Origin: DASQPR01 sp963836785 | GTDB taxonomy: Bacteria; Actinomycetota; Actinomycetes; Mycobacteriales; Micromonosporaceae | Length of the DNA stretch: 64,000 nt | Assembly (NCBI GenBank): GCA_963836785.1 | Contig: CAWIKW010000004.1 | Coordinates: 186,001-250,000, forward strand | Direction of reading: 5' to 3' | Shown: positions 9,241-19,023 of the stretch, piece after piece | Position numbering within the stretch: position 1 is the stretch's first letter | Layout of the letters: each line of letters begins with the position of its first letter | Translations under genes and position numbers: made by a program | Notes under the pieces: model-generated | Told to the model about the DNA's origin: nothing | Database searches by the model: none | Seen by the model: the letters and a program-made list of their open reading frames with translations, nothing else

Positions 9241-10029
9241 ATGCCGGGACGTGTCGCAGGAAAAGGGATTGTGATCACCGGGGCCGGCAGCGGCATGGGC
9301 CGTGCGTTCGCCATCGGGCTCGCCCGCGAGGGCGCCAGCATCGGCGTCCTGGACGTCAACCACGATGCCGCGATGACGGTCGCGGACGAGATCAACGAGG
9401 GCGATCGCGCGTCAGCCGTGGCGTTGTCGGCCGACGTGAGCAAACGCGCGGAGGTTGCGCAGGCATTGGACACCTTCATCGACCGCTTCGGCACGCTCGA
9501 TGTCTTGTTCAACAATGCCGGGTTCAACCGGCCCATGCACCTGATCGACGTCACCGAGGAGAACTGGCATTCGATCATGGATGTCAACGCGCTCGGCTGC
9601 CTTATCGGCATCCAAGAAGGCGCGAAGCGGATGATCCCGCGGCGCCAGGGCAAGATCGTAAACACGTCGTCCATCGCCGGCCGGCAGGGTTATCCGAGTT
9701 TCGCGCCGTACTGTGCGAGCAAGTTCGCGGTGAACGCCCTGACCCAAGCGGCCGCGCGCGCGTTCGCCGAATACAACATCACCTGCAATGCGTTCGCGCC
9801 GGGCGTGGTCGACACGCCCTTATGGACGAAGCTGGACGCGGACCTCCAGGACATCGGCGACGCCGAGAGGCCGGGCCAGGCGATGGCCGAATTCTCCGCC
9901 GGCATCCTGCGGGGACGCGCCGCAACTCCGGAAGAGATGGTGGGGACAGCGCTGTTCCTGGCGTCAACCGACTCCGACTACATCACCGGCCAGGTCGTCA
10001 TGGCCGACGGTGGAATGGTGCTGGTCTGA
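9241..10029 (+). CDS. Classical SDR-family NAD(P)-dependent alcohol dehydrogenase
   Basis: A 262-residue classical short-chain dehydrogenase with cofactor motif TGAGSGMG, NNAG, catalytic Ser in VNTSSIAG and Tyr-x-x-x-Lys in YCASKFAV, and C-terminal ITGQVVMADGG. It most resembles polyol/butanediol-type SDRs, but substrate cannot be fixed. ATG 9241 is supported by GAGGGGA 5 nt upstream; an in-frame TTG at 9223 lies before that site and is less likely. The XRE-cupin frame begins right at its stop (TGATG), so the dehydrogenase and regulator are likely one transcript. Confidence 0.88.
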   Translation: MPGRVAGKGIVITGAGSGMGRAFAIGLAREGASIGVLDVNHDAAMTVADEINEGDRASAVALSADVSKRAEVAQALDTFIDRFGTLDVLFNNAGFNRPMHLIDVTEENWHSIMDVNALGCLIGIQEGAKRMIPRRQGKIVNTSSIAGRQGYPSFAPYCASKFAVNALTQAAARAFAEYNITCNAFAPGVVDTPLWTKLDADLQDIGDAERPGQAMAEFSAGILRGRAATPEEMVGTALFLASTDSDYITGQVVMADGGMVLV

Positions 10030-10109
10030 TGACCGTACAGACACCCGGTCCGGAGCGACCCGGACTAAGGTTGGACCAATGGATTCCCTCGCCCCCGACA
10101 AGGAGAACA

Positions 10110-10928
10110 GTGTCCGATCGGCGAGGTTCCGCGACCGCTGGTCGTGGCTCCGCGGCTGAGCCCATGGAGAACCTGGGTGGCCGACTGAAGCGGGCGCGGC
10201 AGAAGTCCGGCCTTGCTCTGCGAGAGGTTGCCCGCCAGCTCGGCGTCTCGGCGTCCTTTGTGTCGCAGATGGAGAACGGCAAGTCGACGCCCTCGGTGGC
10301 GACGCTCTACTCGATGGCACAGCTGCTGGACGTTTCCATCGACGAGCTGTTCTCGGGGGAACACGTCGATGCGGTTGTCGACCACAATCCGGCCGCGCCG
10401 AACGCTTCAGCGCACAACGCTTCGGCGCACAACGCCTCCGTACACAACGCTTCAGAGCAGAGTGCATCCGCGCGTGATGTTTCGGCAGTCGCGCCGGGAA
10501 CGTCGAACGCCGGTGGTGCGGAGCCGATCAGCCGGTCCGCGCTCGGGTCGCCCGCCGACGCGTGGCCGAACGACCAGGTCCGTCCGCGGATCTCCGTCAC
10601 CAGGCCGGGGGAGCGCAAGCGACTGGAGATGGACACCGGCGTCGTCTGGGAGCAGCTGGCCACCAACACCGGCGCCGAGCTCGATTTCATGTGCATCTTC
10701 TACCCTCCGCACTCCACATCGACCAACGACAAGCGGATGCTGCAGCACGCGGGTTCGGAATTCGGCTACCTCCTCGAGGGAGAGCTCGAGGTCACTGTCG
10801 GCTTTGACGTGGTGCAACTGCGGGCCGGCGATGCCATCGGGTTCGACTCGTCGACGCCCCACCTGCTGACCAACAAATCCGACCGGCCGGCACGTGGCAT
10901 CTGGTTCGTACGGCATCCGCACGCCTGA
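10110..10928 (+). CDS. XRE-family HTH regulator with C-terminal cupin sensor domain
   Basis: A 272-residue one-component regulator. The HTH (about residues 20-75) contains LREVARQLGVSASFVSQMENGKSTPSVATL. A low-complexity linker follows, then a cupin fold (QHAGSEFGYLLEGELEVTVGFDVVQLRAGDAIGFDSSTPH), which in this family binds the effector metabolite. GTG 10110 is selected by AAGGAG directly before it; an in-frame ATG at 10029 overlaps the SDR stop but lacks a good ribosome site. Position inside the catabolic region suggests it senses the pathway substrate. The palindrome at 10978-10996, just downstream, is a candidate target. Confidence 0.88.
   Translation: MSDRRGSATAGRGSAAEPMENLGGRLKRARQKSGLALREVARQLGVSASFVSQMENGKSTPSVATLYSMAQLLDVSIDELFSGEHVDAVVDHNPAAPNASAHNASAHNASVHNASEQSASARDVSAVAPGTSNAGGAEPISRSALGSPADAWPNDQVRPRISVTRPGERKRLEMDTGVVWEQLATNTGAELDFMCIFYPPHSTSTNDKRMLQHAGSEFGYLLEGELEVTVGFDVVQLRAGDAIGFDSSTPHLLTNKSDRPARGIWFVRHPHA
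10401..10460 (+). repeat. 15-nt tandem repeat in the regulator linker
   Basis: Four imperfect 15-nt copies (AACGCTTCAGCGCAC type) encode N-A-S-x-H/Q repeats between the HTH and cupin domains. A fifth decayed copy follows. The length is a multiple of three, so copy-number changes would alter linker length without breaking the frame. Confidence 0.85.
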
Positions 10929-10977
10929 GCCATCGCGTCGCTGACGCGGCCAGTCAACGTTGTCACTGCTCCGCCGC

Positions 10978-10996
10978 CGTTCACCATGCGTGAACG
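10978..10996. promoter_or_regulatory. 19-bp perfect palindrome, candidate operator before the dehydrogenase genes
   Basis: CGTTCAC-CATGC-GTGAACG has 7-bp arms and a 5-nt spacer. It lies between the XRE-cupin gene and the dehydrogenase at 11060. GTGAAC half-sites recur in the divergent region at 9115-9120 and in the transporter promoter at 14062-14067. The neighbouring XRE-cupin protein is the obvious candidate ligand, by inference only. Confidence 0.55.
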
Positions 10997-11059
10997 CAGC
11001 TCTGGACAAACGAGCGCGTGGTCAATACCCTGCCCATCCTGCGACTTCTCGAGGTGATC

Positions 11060-12040
11060 ATGAAGGCCCTTCAGTTCATCGGCGACAACCGCTGCCAGGT
11101 CAACGACGTCGCCGTGCCGACCATCGCCGACGATGAGGTTCTCCTGTCCAGCCGCAGCGTCGGCATCTGCCACAGCGATCTCGAACTGCTCGCCGGGCGT
11201 TACATCATCCCGTTCGACTTCCCGGTCGTCCCGGGGCACGAATGGTCCGGCGAGGTCGTCCGGGTGGGGTCCGCGGTCAAGGGCCTGCGGGCGGGTGACC
11301 GTGTCGTCGGCGAGTGCGTCATCGGGCAGGAGCATTTCGGTTTCAGCATCAGCGGCGCGGCGGCCGAATTCTTCGTGGCGAAGGAATCGTGGTTGCACCG
11401 CCTTCCCGACAATCTGTCCTGGACGCAGGGAGCACTCGTCGAACCGTTCAGCTGCGGCTACTACGCAACCGTTCGGGCCGACAACCTCGACGCGAGTGAC
11501 ACGGCGATCGTGCTGGGCGCGGGTCCGATCGGCCTCGGCGTGGTGGCGGCCGCGGCCGGCCGGGGCGCGCGCGTCATCGTCGCCGAGCCAACCGCGGCGC
11601 GCGGAGACCTTGCTCGCGCCCTCGGTGCGGACGACGTGATCGACCCGACCTCCGACACGTTCCTGGCCGAGGTCGACGCGATCACCGAGGGCGCGGGAGC
11701 GTCCGTCGTCTTCGAGGCCAGCGGCAAGCTGCCCGCCATGGCTCTGGCGCTCGAAGTCGCCGGCTTCCGCGCGCGTCTGGTCTACATCGGCATCGATGTC
11801 GGCGGCTCGGTGCCGGCCAAGCTGGGCCTGTTCCAGTCGAAGGAACTTCAGGCCCGGGGCATCATCGGGTCGCCCGGAGTCTGGCCCCAGACACTGCGCT
11901 TTTTGTCCCGCAGTGGCGTGGACCTGTCGCCCCTCGTCACCGCTTCGTACCCGCTCGCCCGGGCCGACGAGGCGATTGCGGCGGTGCTCACGGACCGGGC
12001 GCAGGTCAAGGTCCACATCAGTTCAGACGCAACGCTGTGA
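11060..12040 (+). CDS. Zinc-type medium-chain alcohol dehydrogenase lacking the structural zinc lobe
   Basis: A 326-residue MDR dehydrogenase. Catalytic-zinc residues are in GICHSDLE and GHEW; the Rossmann motif is VLGAGPIGLGVV. The usual four-Cys structural zinc loop after GDRV is absent: the segment reads GECVIGQEHFGFSISGAAAEFF. That makes it shorter than its two MDR neighbours (349 and 356 residues). ATG 11060 is supported by GAGGTG just upstream; an open frame to 11018 adds a non-homologous stretch. It is followed after 18 nt by another MDR gene, consistent with one operon oxidising successive hydroxyl groups. Confidence 0.87.
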   Translation: MKALQFIGDNRCQVNDVAVPTIADDEVLLSSRSVGICHSDLELLAGRYIIPFDFPVVPGHEWSGEVVRVGSAVKGLRAGDRVVGECVIGQEHFGFSISGAAAEFFVAKESWLHRLPDNLSWTQGALVEPFSCGYYATVRADNLDASDTAIVLGAGPIGLGVVAAAAGRGARVIVAEPTAARGDLARALGADDVIDPTSDTFLAEVDAITEGAGASVVFEASGKLPAMALALEVAGFRARLVYIGIDVGGSVPAKLGLFQSKELQARGIIGSPGVWPQTLRFLSRSGVDLSPLVTASYPLARADEAIAAVLTDRAQVKVHISSDATL

Positions 12041-12058
12041 GAGTTGGGAGCCGTCGGT

Positions 12059-13108
12059 ATGCGAGCAGCCGTTCTCCACGCACCGCATGATCTGAGGCTT
12101 GAGGACCGGCCGGAGCCCGAGTGTCGGCCGGATGAAGTCGTGATCGAAGTGACCTACAACGGGCTCTGTGGAACGGACGCCACCGAGTACACGAAGGGCC
12201 CGATGATGGTGCCGCTCTCGGTTGCGCACCCCGGCAGCGGCCACGTCGGTCCGACCATCCTCGGCCATGAGTTCGTCGGCACGGTCGTGGACGTGGGCGC
12301 GGACGCAGCGATGTGGAGTGGGCGCCGCGTGGCGAGCGGCGCGGGCGTTTCATGCGGCGCCTGCGCTTGGTGTGTTCGCGGCCGTACGAACCTCTGCGCG
12401 CGCTACTACACCCTGGGCCTCAGCACCCATGGCGGGTTGGCGCGATTCGTCGCGGCTCCGGCCAGCACGATCCGGGAGATCCCGGACGGCTGCGCTGACA
12501 TCGACGCGGCGCTCGCGCAACCGCTAGCGGTCGGCCTCCATGGTGTGACCAGATCCGGAGTGCGGCCCGGCGACACCGTGGTCGTCCTCGGTGCTGGCGC
12601 GATCGGGTCGTTCCTGCTGGCCGGACTTTCGGGCCACGAGGGACCCGTCGTGGCCATGGACGTAGACCCTGGGCGACTCGAGACGGCACGGGTGCTCGGG
12701 GCAACCGAGACGCTTCTGGTCAACGGCGACTCGTCCGCCGACGACCTGCGCTCGATGATCCCCGACGGGGCCGACGTGGTCATCGAAAGCTCGGGCGCGG
12801 CCGGTTCGGCCCAGCGCGCGTTTGGGTTGGCGGCACGTGGCGGCACGGTGCTGCTGGTGGGGCTGACCAAACAACCTCAGCCGATCGAGCTGGCGGACCT
12901 GGTGCTCCGAGAGATCGACGTACGAACAACCGTCGCCCATGTGTGCGACGCCGACCTGCCCGCGGCGCTCGATCTCCTGACCGAAAGGCCGCTGGCCGGC
13001 ATTGTGGTCGATCGCGTCGTGGCCCTCGACGACATCGTCGCCGGATTCGAGCGCCTGGCGTCCGGCGCCGCACGCGGGAAGATCGTCGTGGATCCGCGCC
13101 ATGGCTGA
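12059..13108 (+). CDS. Zinc-dependent medium-chain dehydrogenase (2,3-butanediol dehydrogenase-like)
   Basis: A 349-residue MDR protein with catalytic zinc residues in NGLCGTDATEY and LGHEF, the complete structural-zinc loop CGACAWCVRGRTNLC, and cofactor motif VLGAGAIGSFLL. The extended loop after the first Cys (EYTKGPMMVPL...HPGSG) is typical of (R,R)-butanediol/polyol dehydrogenases. ATG 12059 has GGGAG 8 nt upstream. The gene end overlaps the next start by 8 nt. Substrate is inferred only at the level of a secondary alcohol or polyol. Confidence 0.87.
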   Translation: MRAAVLHAPHDLRLEDRPEPECRPDEVVIEVTYNGLCGTDATEYTKGPMMVPLSVAHPGSGHVGPTILGHEFVGTVVDVGADAAMWSGRRVASGAGVSCGACAWCVRGRTNLCARYYTLGLSTHGGLARFVAAPASTIREIPDGCADIDAALAQPLAVGLHGVTRSGVRPGDTVVVLGAGAIGSFLLAGLSGHEGPVVAMDVDPGRLETARVLGATETLLVNGDSSADDLRSMIPDGADVVIESSGAAGSAQRAFGLAARGGTVLLVGLTKQPQPIELADLVLREIDVRTTVAHVCDADLPAALDLLTERPLAGIVVDRVVALDDIVAGFERLASGAARGKIVVDPRHG

Positions 13109-14009
13109 CGTCGCGGTCCTCGGCACCGGCCGGATGGGGTCGGCGATGGCGCGGCGGGTCGCGGCCGCAGGACATCACGTCACGGTGTGGAATCGCACCG
13201 AAGCGACCGCGCGGGACTTGGCCGAGTCCATGCCGGCGGCAACCGTTGCGATGGCGCGGACGCCGGCGGCGGCGGTGCAGAACCAGGATGTGATCCTGTC
13301 GGTCCTGGCCGACGGAGAAGTCACGCGTGCCGTCCTGCTGGATCCTGCAGTTCTCGCAGCCTTAACACCCGGCGCCGTGGTATGCGACCTCGGAACAAGT
13401 GGGGTCTGGGCCGCCGGTGAGGTCGCGACGGGTCTGCGCGGGGCTCATGTGCGCTTTGTCGACGCCCCCGTCTCCGGCAGTGTTTCGGCCGTGGAGGCGG
13501 GCACTCTTCTCGTGATGGCCGGCGGTGAACCCGATGCCGTTGACGCGGCCAGAACCGTACTGGGTGCCTTCGCACGCAAGGTTGTTCACGTCGGTCCGGC
13601 GGGCGCCGGACAGACGATGAAGCTTGCCGTCAATCTGGTCGTCCACGACCTCAACGCGGCCGTTTCGGAGGCGTTGTTGATCGCCAAAGCCGCTGGTATT
13701 GCCGCGGAAGACGCGTACGACGTGTTCCAGGACAGTGTTATCGCGGCACCGTTCGTCGTCTATAAGCGAGCGGCGTTTTTGGACCCAGAAACGAGGGTGG
13801 CCATGAGCCTCGATCTGGTGGACAAGGATCTGCGGCTCATCACCGGGCTGGCGAAGGAGTTGGGCGTGTCGGTACCGCTGACCGATGCCGCCGCCCAGTC
13901 CGTCGCGGCGGCCCGCAGTGCCGGGTACGGGTCGGAGGACATGGCTTCCCTGACGCGATTCCTAGCCGTTCGTCCGACTTCACAGCCTGCGCGCGACGAC
14001 CCTCGCTAA
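13101..14009 (+). CDS. 3-hydroxyisobutyrate/beta-hydroxyacid dehydrogenase family oxidoreductase
   Basis: A 302-residue NAD(P)-dependent beta-hydroxyacid dehydrogenase. The N-terminal Rossmann motif is VLGTGRMGSAMA, the substrate-binding motif is FVDAPVSGSVSAVEAGTL, and the catalytic Lys lies in GAGQTMKLAVNLVV. The family oxidises 3-hydroxyisobutyrate, tartronate semialdehyde and similar acids. ATG 13101 overlaps the preceding gene by 8 nt; upstream in-frame sequence belongs to that gene. A 135-bp gap with a promoter separates it from the transporter. Confidence 0.9.
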   Translation: MADVAVLGTGRMGSAMARRVAAAGHHVTVWNRTEATARDLAESMPAATVAMARTPAAAVQNQDVILSVLADGEVTRAVLLDPAVLAALTPGAVVCDLGTSGVWAAGEVATGLRGAHVRFVDAPVSGSVSAVEAGTLLVMAGGEPDAVDAARTVLGAFARKVVHVGPAGAGQTMKLAVNLVVHDLNAAVSEALLIAKAAGIAAEDAYDVFQDSVIAAPFVVYKRAAFLDPETRVAMSLDLVDKDLRLITGLAKELGVSVPLTDAAAQSVAAARSAGYGSEDMASLTRFLAVRPTSQPARDDPR

Positions 14010-14059
14010 CCCACGCGGATTACGAAACGGAGTCATTCGCGTTTCTGAGCGTCAGCCCC

Positions 14060-14088
14060 TTGTGAACACCTGGGCCCATATGTACAGT
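14060..14088 (+). promoter_or_regulatory. Candidate promoter of the ABC transporter operon
   Basis: TTGTGA (14060-14065) and TACAGT (14083-14088) are 17 nt apart, a good sigma-A-type match. The leader to ATG 14145 would be about 50 nt. GTGAAC at 14062-14067 overlaps the -35 element and matches the half-site of the 10978-10996 palindrome. Confidence 0.6.
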
Positions 14089-14144
14089 CCCGCACAACAC
14101 ATCGCAGAGCCTTCCGGCCAACCTCACCCCCACGAGGAGATGTC

Positions 14145-15167
<1,023 letters not shown>

Positions 15168-15296
15168 TTACGGCCGGTCCGCCGGCGCACCTCAAACACC
15201 AACGGAAATCCCAACACGTTCGTCCCCGCCCATCTCTGTCGTCCGCGCATCCCAGTCCCGGTCGACCGGGAGGTCACGAAGAAAGGGAAACGACAC

Positions 15297-16406
15297 ATGC
15301 GTTCCTCCAAGAAGCTTCTCCGCATCATCGCGGGGTTGGGTGTGGCCACGCTGCTCCTGACCGGCTGCGGAAGCACCGGATCGGGAACCAGCGGCACCCC
15401 GGCCGCTGCCTCCGGCGGTGGAAACCTGCCGTCGTGGTGCGGTCCGAAGAAAGCCACCCTCGGCCTCACCGATGGCTTCGGCGGCAACAGCTGGCGCCTC
15501 GTGACCACCGCGTCAGCCAAGAACGAAGTGGCCAAGTGCCCGAACATCACCGACTTCGAGTACGCGGACGGCCAGGGCAATACGCAGAAGGCCATCTCCG
15601 ACATCCAGGGCATGGTCGCGAAGGGCATCAAGGCGCTGGTCGTGTTCCCCGACGCCGGCCAAGCCGTGCTGCCGACGCTCCGCAGTGCCTACCAGGCCGG
15701 CGTGAAGGTCGTCCCGTACCGCGTCTTCCCCGGTGGCACCGACGGCACGGACTACAACGTGTGGGTCGGAGCCGACTTCACGACCGACGGAAAGAACTGG
15801 GCGAACTGGATCCTCAAGAACCTGCCCAACGGCGGTAACGTCCTGTTCCTGTCCGGCCCGGCCGGCAACAGCCAGGGCATCGACGAGGGCAAGGCGCTGC
15901 ACTCCGTCCTCGACCCCACCGGCAAGTACCAATTCATCGGCCAGCAACCGTTCGAGCCGACGAACTGGGACCCCGCACTGACTCAGCAGGTCTTGACGGC
16001 TGCGATCGCCAAGTACCCGAAGATCGACGTCATCGTGTCCGACTTCGGCCCCTCGCTCGTCGGTGCGCTGCCAGCCTTCGACAAGAGCAACCGGTCCATC
16101 CCGGCGTTGGTCACCTCCGATGGCAACGTCCTGTCGTGCTTCTGGGAGGCACAGAAGGCCACTAACCCAGATTTCAAGATGTTCACGGTCGCGACGGGCA
16201 ACGACAACGCCCGACTCGCCGTCGACTGGGCAGTGGCTCTGGCCACCGGCGGTAAGACACCGGCCTCGAAGGAGTTCGAGGCGCCGGTGTTCGAGGACTC
16301 GGTCAGCGGTCAGCCGCACGGCGTGACGTGTGACAAGAGCCTGCCGGGCGATGTGTACCTGTCCGCCGAGATGTCCGGCGCGGACCAGGCGAAGCTCCAG
16401 AAATAG
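15297..16406 (+). CDS. ABC transporter substrate-binding lipoprotein (periplasmic-binding-protein type I)
   Basis: A 369-residue secreted lipoprotein. The signal peptide (RSSKKLLRIIAGLGVATLLL) ends in lipobox LLTGC at Cys23, followed by a Gly/Ser linker. The mature part looks like a RbsB-like fold (GLTDGFGGNSWR, KALVVFPDAGQAVLPTLRSAYQAGVKVVPY, DVIVSDFGPSLVGALPAF). AAAGGGAA lies before ATG 15297. It delivers ligand to the flanking permease and fused ATPase-permease. Confidence 0.9.
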   Translation: MRSSKKLLRIIAGLGVATLLLTGCGSTGSGTSGTPAAASGGGNLPSWCGPKKATLGLTDGFGGNSWRLVTTASAKNEVAKCPNITDFEYADGQGNTQKAISDIQGMVAKGIKALVVFPDAGQAVLPTLRSAYQAGVKVVPYRVFPGGTDGTDYNVWVGADFTTDGKNWANWILKNLPNGGNVLFLSGPAGNSQGIDEGKALHSVLDPTGKYQFIGQQPFEPTNWDPALTQQVLTAAIAKYPKIDVIVSDFGPSLVGALPAFDKSNRSIPALVTSDGNVLSCFWEAQKATNPDFKMFTVATGNDNARLAVDWAVALATGGKTPASKEFEAPVFEDSVSGQPHGVTCDKSLPGDVYLSAEMSGADQAKLQK

Positions 16407-16494
16407 CGCCACGGATGGGGTCGGCGCGGATATCGCGCCGGCCCCGCCGCCGCTGTCCACAACCGGCAGTACGTCGCATTGAAGGGCTACGAGA

Positions 16495-18996
16495 GTGGTC
16501 GAGGACACGAAGGTCGACGTGGGTCATCACCCGACTCTCGTCATGAGCGGCATCAGCAAGTCGTACGCCGGCGTGGCCGCGCTGACGGACGTGTCGCTCG
16601 ATGTCGTCGCCGGTGAGATCCACGCTCTTCTCGGCGAAAACGGCGCGGGCAAATCGACCCTGATGGGCGTCGCCTCCGGTGCCACGCAAGCCGATGCCGG
16701 AACCATCACGTTCGCCGGCGTGTCGATCGCGTCCCTAGACCCCACGGTCGCGACCGGTCTTGGCATCGCCATCGTGCACCAGCACCCGGCGATCCTCCCC
16801 GACATGACGGTCGAGGAGAACATCCGGGTAGCCATACCGCCAAGCGTCCTGCGCGCGGGCGGGGATGAGCGCGCCACGATGCGGTCGATGCTGGCCGGGG
16901 TCGGGTCGACGGTCCACCTCGCCGACCGGGTCGAGGAGTTGAGCGTGGCTCAGAAGCATCTCCTCGAGATCGCCAAGGCCTTGGTGATTTCACCGAGACT
17001 GCTCATCCTCGATGAACCGACGGCGCCGCTGGGCGGCGACAGCGTCGAACTGCTCTTCCGCCTGGTCCGCGCGGCCGCGGCCCGCGGCAGCGCCGTCGTC
17101 TACATCACCCATCGACTCGCCGAGGTTCGAGAGCTGGCCGATCGCGTCACCGTCCTGCGCGACGGCAAGCTGCGGGGCACCGCGCAGGTCGATTCGATCA
17201 CCGACGACGAACTGCTCGCGCTCATCGTCGGCCGACAGCTGGATTCGACGTTCCCGCCCAAGCACACAGTCAGCGCCGACAGCGCCACGATTCTGAACGT
17301 TGAGAGCATCTCGGGCGATGGCTTCTCGAACGTCACCCTGACTGCGACGGCGGGCGAGATCGTCGGTGTCGCCGGTGTTGTGGGCAACGGTCAGAGCCAA
17401 TTGCTCCGCGCGCTGGCCGGCCTCGGTGGCTACAGCGGCAACGTCGCCATTCGCGGCACCGAGTACGGCCCGAAGCAGCTTCTCGACATGTCGGCGTATC
17501 TTCCGGCCGACCGCCACGGTGAAGCGCTCATGATGTCGCTGTCTGTGCGGGAGAACGCCGCGGTCGGCGCACTGCGACTATTCACGCGTGGCCCGCTGCT
17601 CAATCGGCAGCGTGAAGTTGAGGCCGTTGGACGCGAGCTCGAAGCGCTGGACGTGAAGACGCCGTCCAGCGAGGCGGCGGTTGCCTCGCTTTCGGGCGGC
17701 AACCAGCAAAAGGTGGTGCTCGCTCGGGCACTGCTCTCGCAGCCGGGAATCGTCATCGCCGACGAGCCGACGCAAGGTGTTGACGTCGGAGCGCGCGCAG
17801 AGATCTACAAGATTCTGCGGGAGACCTCTGCCTCGGGCGTTCCGGTGGTCGTGGCATCCTCCGACGCCAAGGAACTCGAGGGACTCTGCGATCGCGTCAT
17901 CGTGATGTCCCGGGGCCAGGTCGTGGAAGAGCTCGTCGGAGCGGAGATCACCGAGGAGCGGATCGTCAACGCGGCCGTACGCTCGACCGCGCAGATCCGG
18001 GCCGACGAGCCAGCGAAACCGTCGCGATCCTCCGCGGTGAAGCGATTTCTCAAGGGCGACTATGCCCCGGCGCTGATCCTGGCCGTGGTCATCGTCGGCC
18101 TCGGGGCGTACATCCTGTCGAGAAACGGCCTGTATCTGAACTCGTTCAACGTCGGCTCGCTCATGGTCGCAGCCGCGGCGCTCGGCTTCATATCGCTGGG
18201 GCAGACCGTGGCGCTGATGATGGGCGGCATCGACCTGTCAGTGGGACCGCTCGTCGGTTTCCTCGTCGTGGTCGGTAGCTTCTTCATCAACGACAAGAAG
18301 TCGTTCGGCGTCATCCTCCTCGGCTTTGTCCTGATGTTTCTGGTCGCGGCGGCGACCGGCGTCGTCAACGGATCACTGATCAGGTTCGCGAAGTTCACCG
18401 CGGTCGCCGCCACCCTCACGACGTACATTGCGCTGCAGGGCTTCAGTTTCCTCCTTCGCGCGGCGCCGGGCGGCCTCATCAGTGCGAAGGTCACGGCGGC
18501 CATCACGAAGAAGGTCGGCCCGATCCCGATCGTGTTCCTAGCGCTCGTTGTCATCGCCGTGTTGATGGAATGGGGCTTGCGGACGCGCATGGCCGGCTTG
18601 CGCGTACGGGCAGTCGGCTCGAACGAGGAGTCCGCCCGCCGCGTCGGTGTGAAGGTCAGCCGGACTGTGCTGCTGGGTTACGTGACCTCCTCGATTTTTG
18701 TGGCGTTCGGCGCAGTCGTCCTGCTCGCACAGCTCGGCATCGGCGACCCGGCCCAGGGCATCGGCTACACCCTGTCGAGCATCACGGCCGTGGTACTCGG
18801 CGGGACCAGTCTCTTGGGCGGTCGGGGGTCGTTTATCGGGACCTTGCTCGGTGCCTGTCTCATCGTCCAGGCCCTCAACGCGACGACGTTCCTCGGGCTC
18901 ACCCAAACCTGGCAGTACGTGTTCCAGGGCGGGTTCATCTTGATCGCCGCTCTCGTTTACAGCCAGGTGCGCGGCGCCGGCCGCACCGTCGCCTGA
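16495..18996 (+). CDS. Fused ABC transporter: RbsA-like double ATPase joined to RbsC-like permease
   Basis: An 833-residue fusion. NBD1 has Walker A GENGAGKST (47-55), signature LSVAQKHLLEIAKAL and Walker B LLILDEPTAP. NBD2 has the degenerate Walker A usual for this family (VVGNGQSQ, 295-302), signature LSGGNQQK (399-406) and IADEPTQGVD. From about residue 515 a full RbsC-type permease follows (TVALMMGGIDLSVGPLVGF, SITAVVLGGTSLLGGRGS). In most sugar systems ATPase and permease are separate. GTG 16495 is supported by GAAGGG 8 nt upstream. No stop or indel marks the joint, so the fusion appears real. Confidence 0.92.
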   Translation: MVEDTKVDVGHHPTLVMSGISKSYAGVAALTDVSLDVVAGEIHALLGENGAGKSTLMGVASGATQADAGTITFAGVSIASLDPTVATGLGIAIVHQHPAILPDMTVEENIRVAIPPSVLRAGGDERATMRSMLAGVGSTVHLADRVEELSVAQKHLLEIAKALVISPRLLILDEPTAPLGGDSVELLFRLVRAAAARGSAVVYITHRLAEVRELADRVTVLRDGKLRGTAQVDSITDDELLALIVGRQLDSTFPPKHTVSADSATILNVESISGDGFSNVTLTATAGEIVGVAGVVGNGQSQLLRALAGLGGYSGNVAIRGTEYGPKQLLDMSAYLPADRHGEALMMSLSVRENAAVGALRLFTRGPLLNRQREVEAVGRELEALDVKTPSSEAAVASLSGGNQQKVVLARALLSQPGIVIADEPTQGVDVGARAEIYKILRETSASGVPVVVASSDAKELEGLCDRVIVMSRGQVVEELVGAEITEERIVNAAVRSTAQIRADEPAKPSRSSAVKRFLKGDYAPALILAVVIVGLGAYILSRNGLYLNSFNVGSLMVAAAALGFISLGQTVALMMGGIDLSVGPLVGFLVVVGSFFINDKKSFGVILLGFVLMFLVAAATGVVNGSLIRFAKFTAVAATLTTYIALQGFSFLLRAAPGGLISAKVTAAITKKVGPIPIVFLALVVIAVLMEWGLRTRMAGLRVRAVGSNEESARRVGVKVSRTVLLGYVTSSIFVAFGAVVLLAQLGIGDPAQGIGYTLSSITAVVLGGTSLLGGRGSFIGTLLGACLIVQALNATTFLGLTQTWQYVFQGGFILIAALVYSQVRGAGRTVA

Positions 18997-19023
18997 CCCC
19001 GACCGACCGAAAGGCTATGTACC

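Noticed and set aside
15297..18996. Transporter named as ribose importer
   Set aside because: RbsABC-like families cover many ligands. No ribokinase or ribose gene is nearby.
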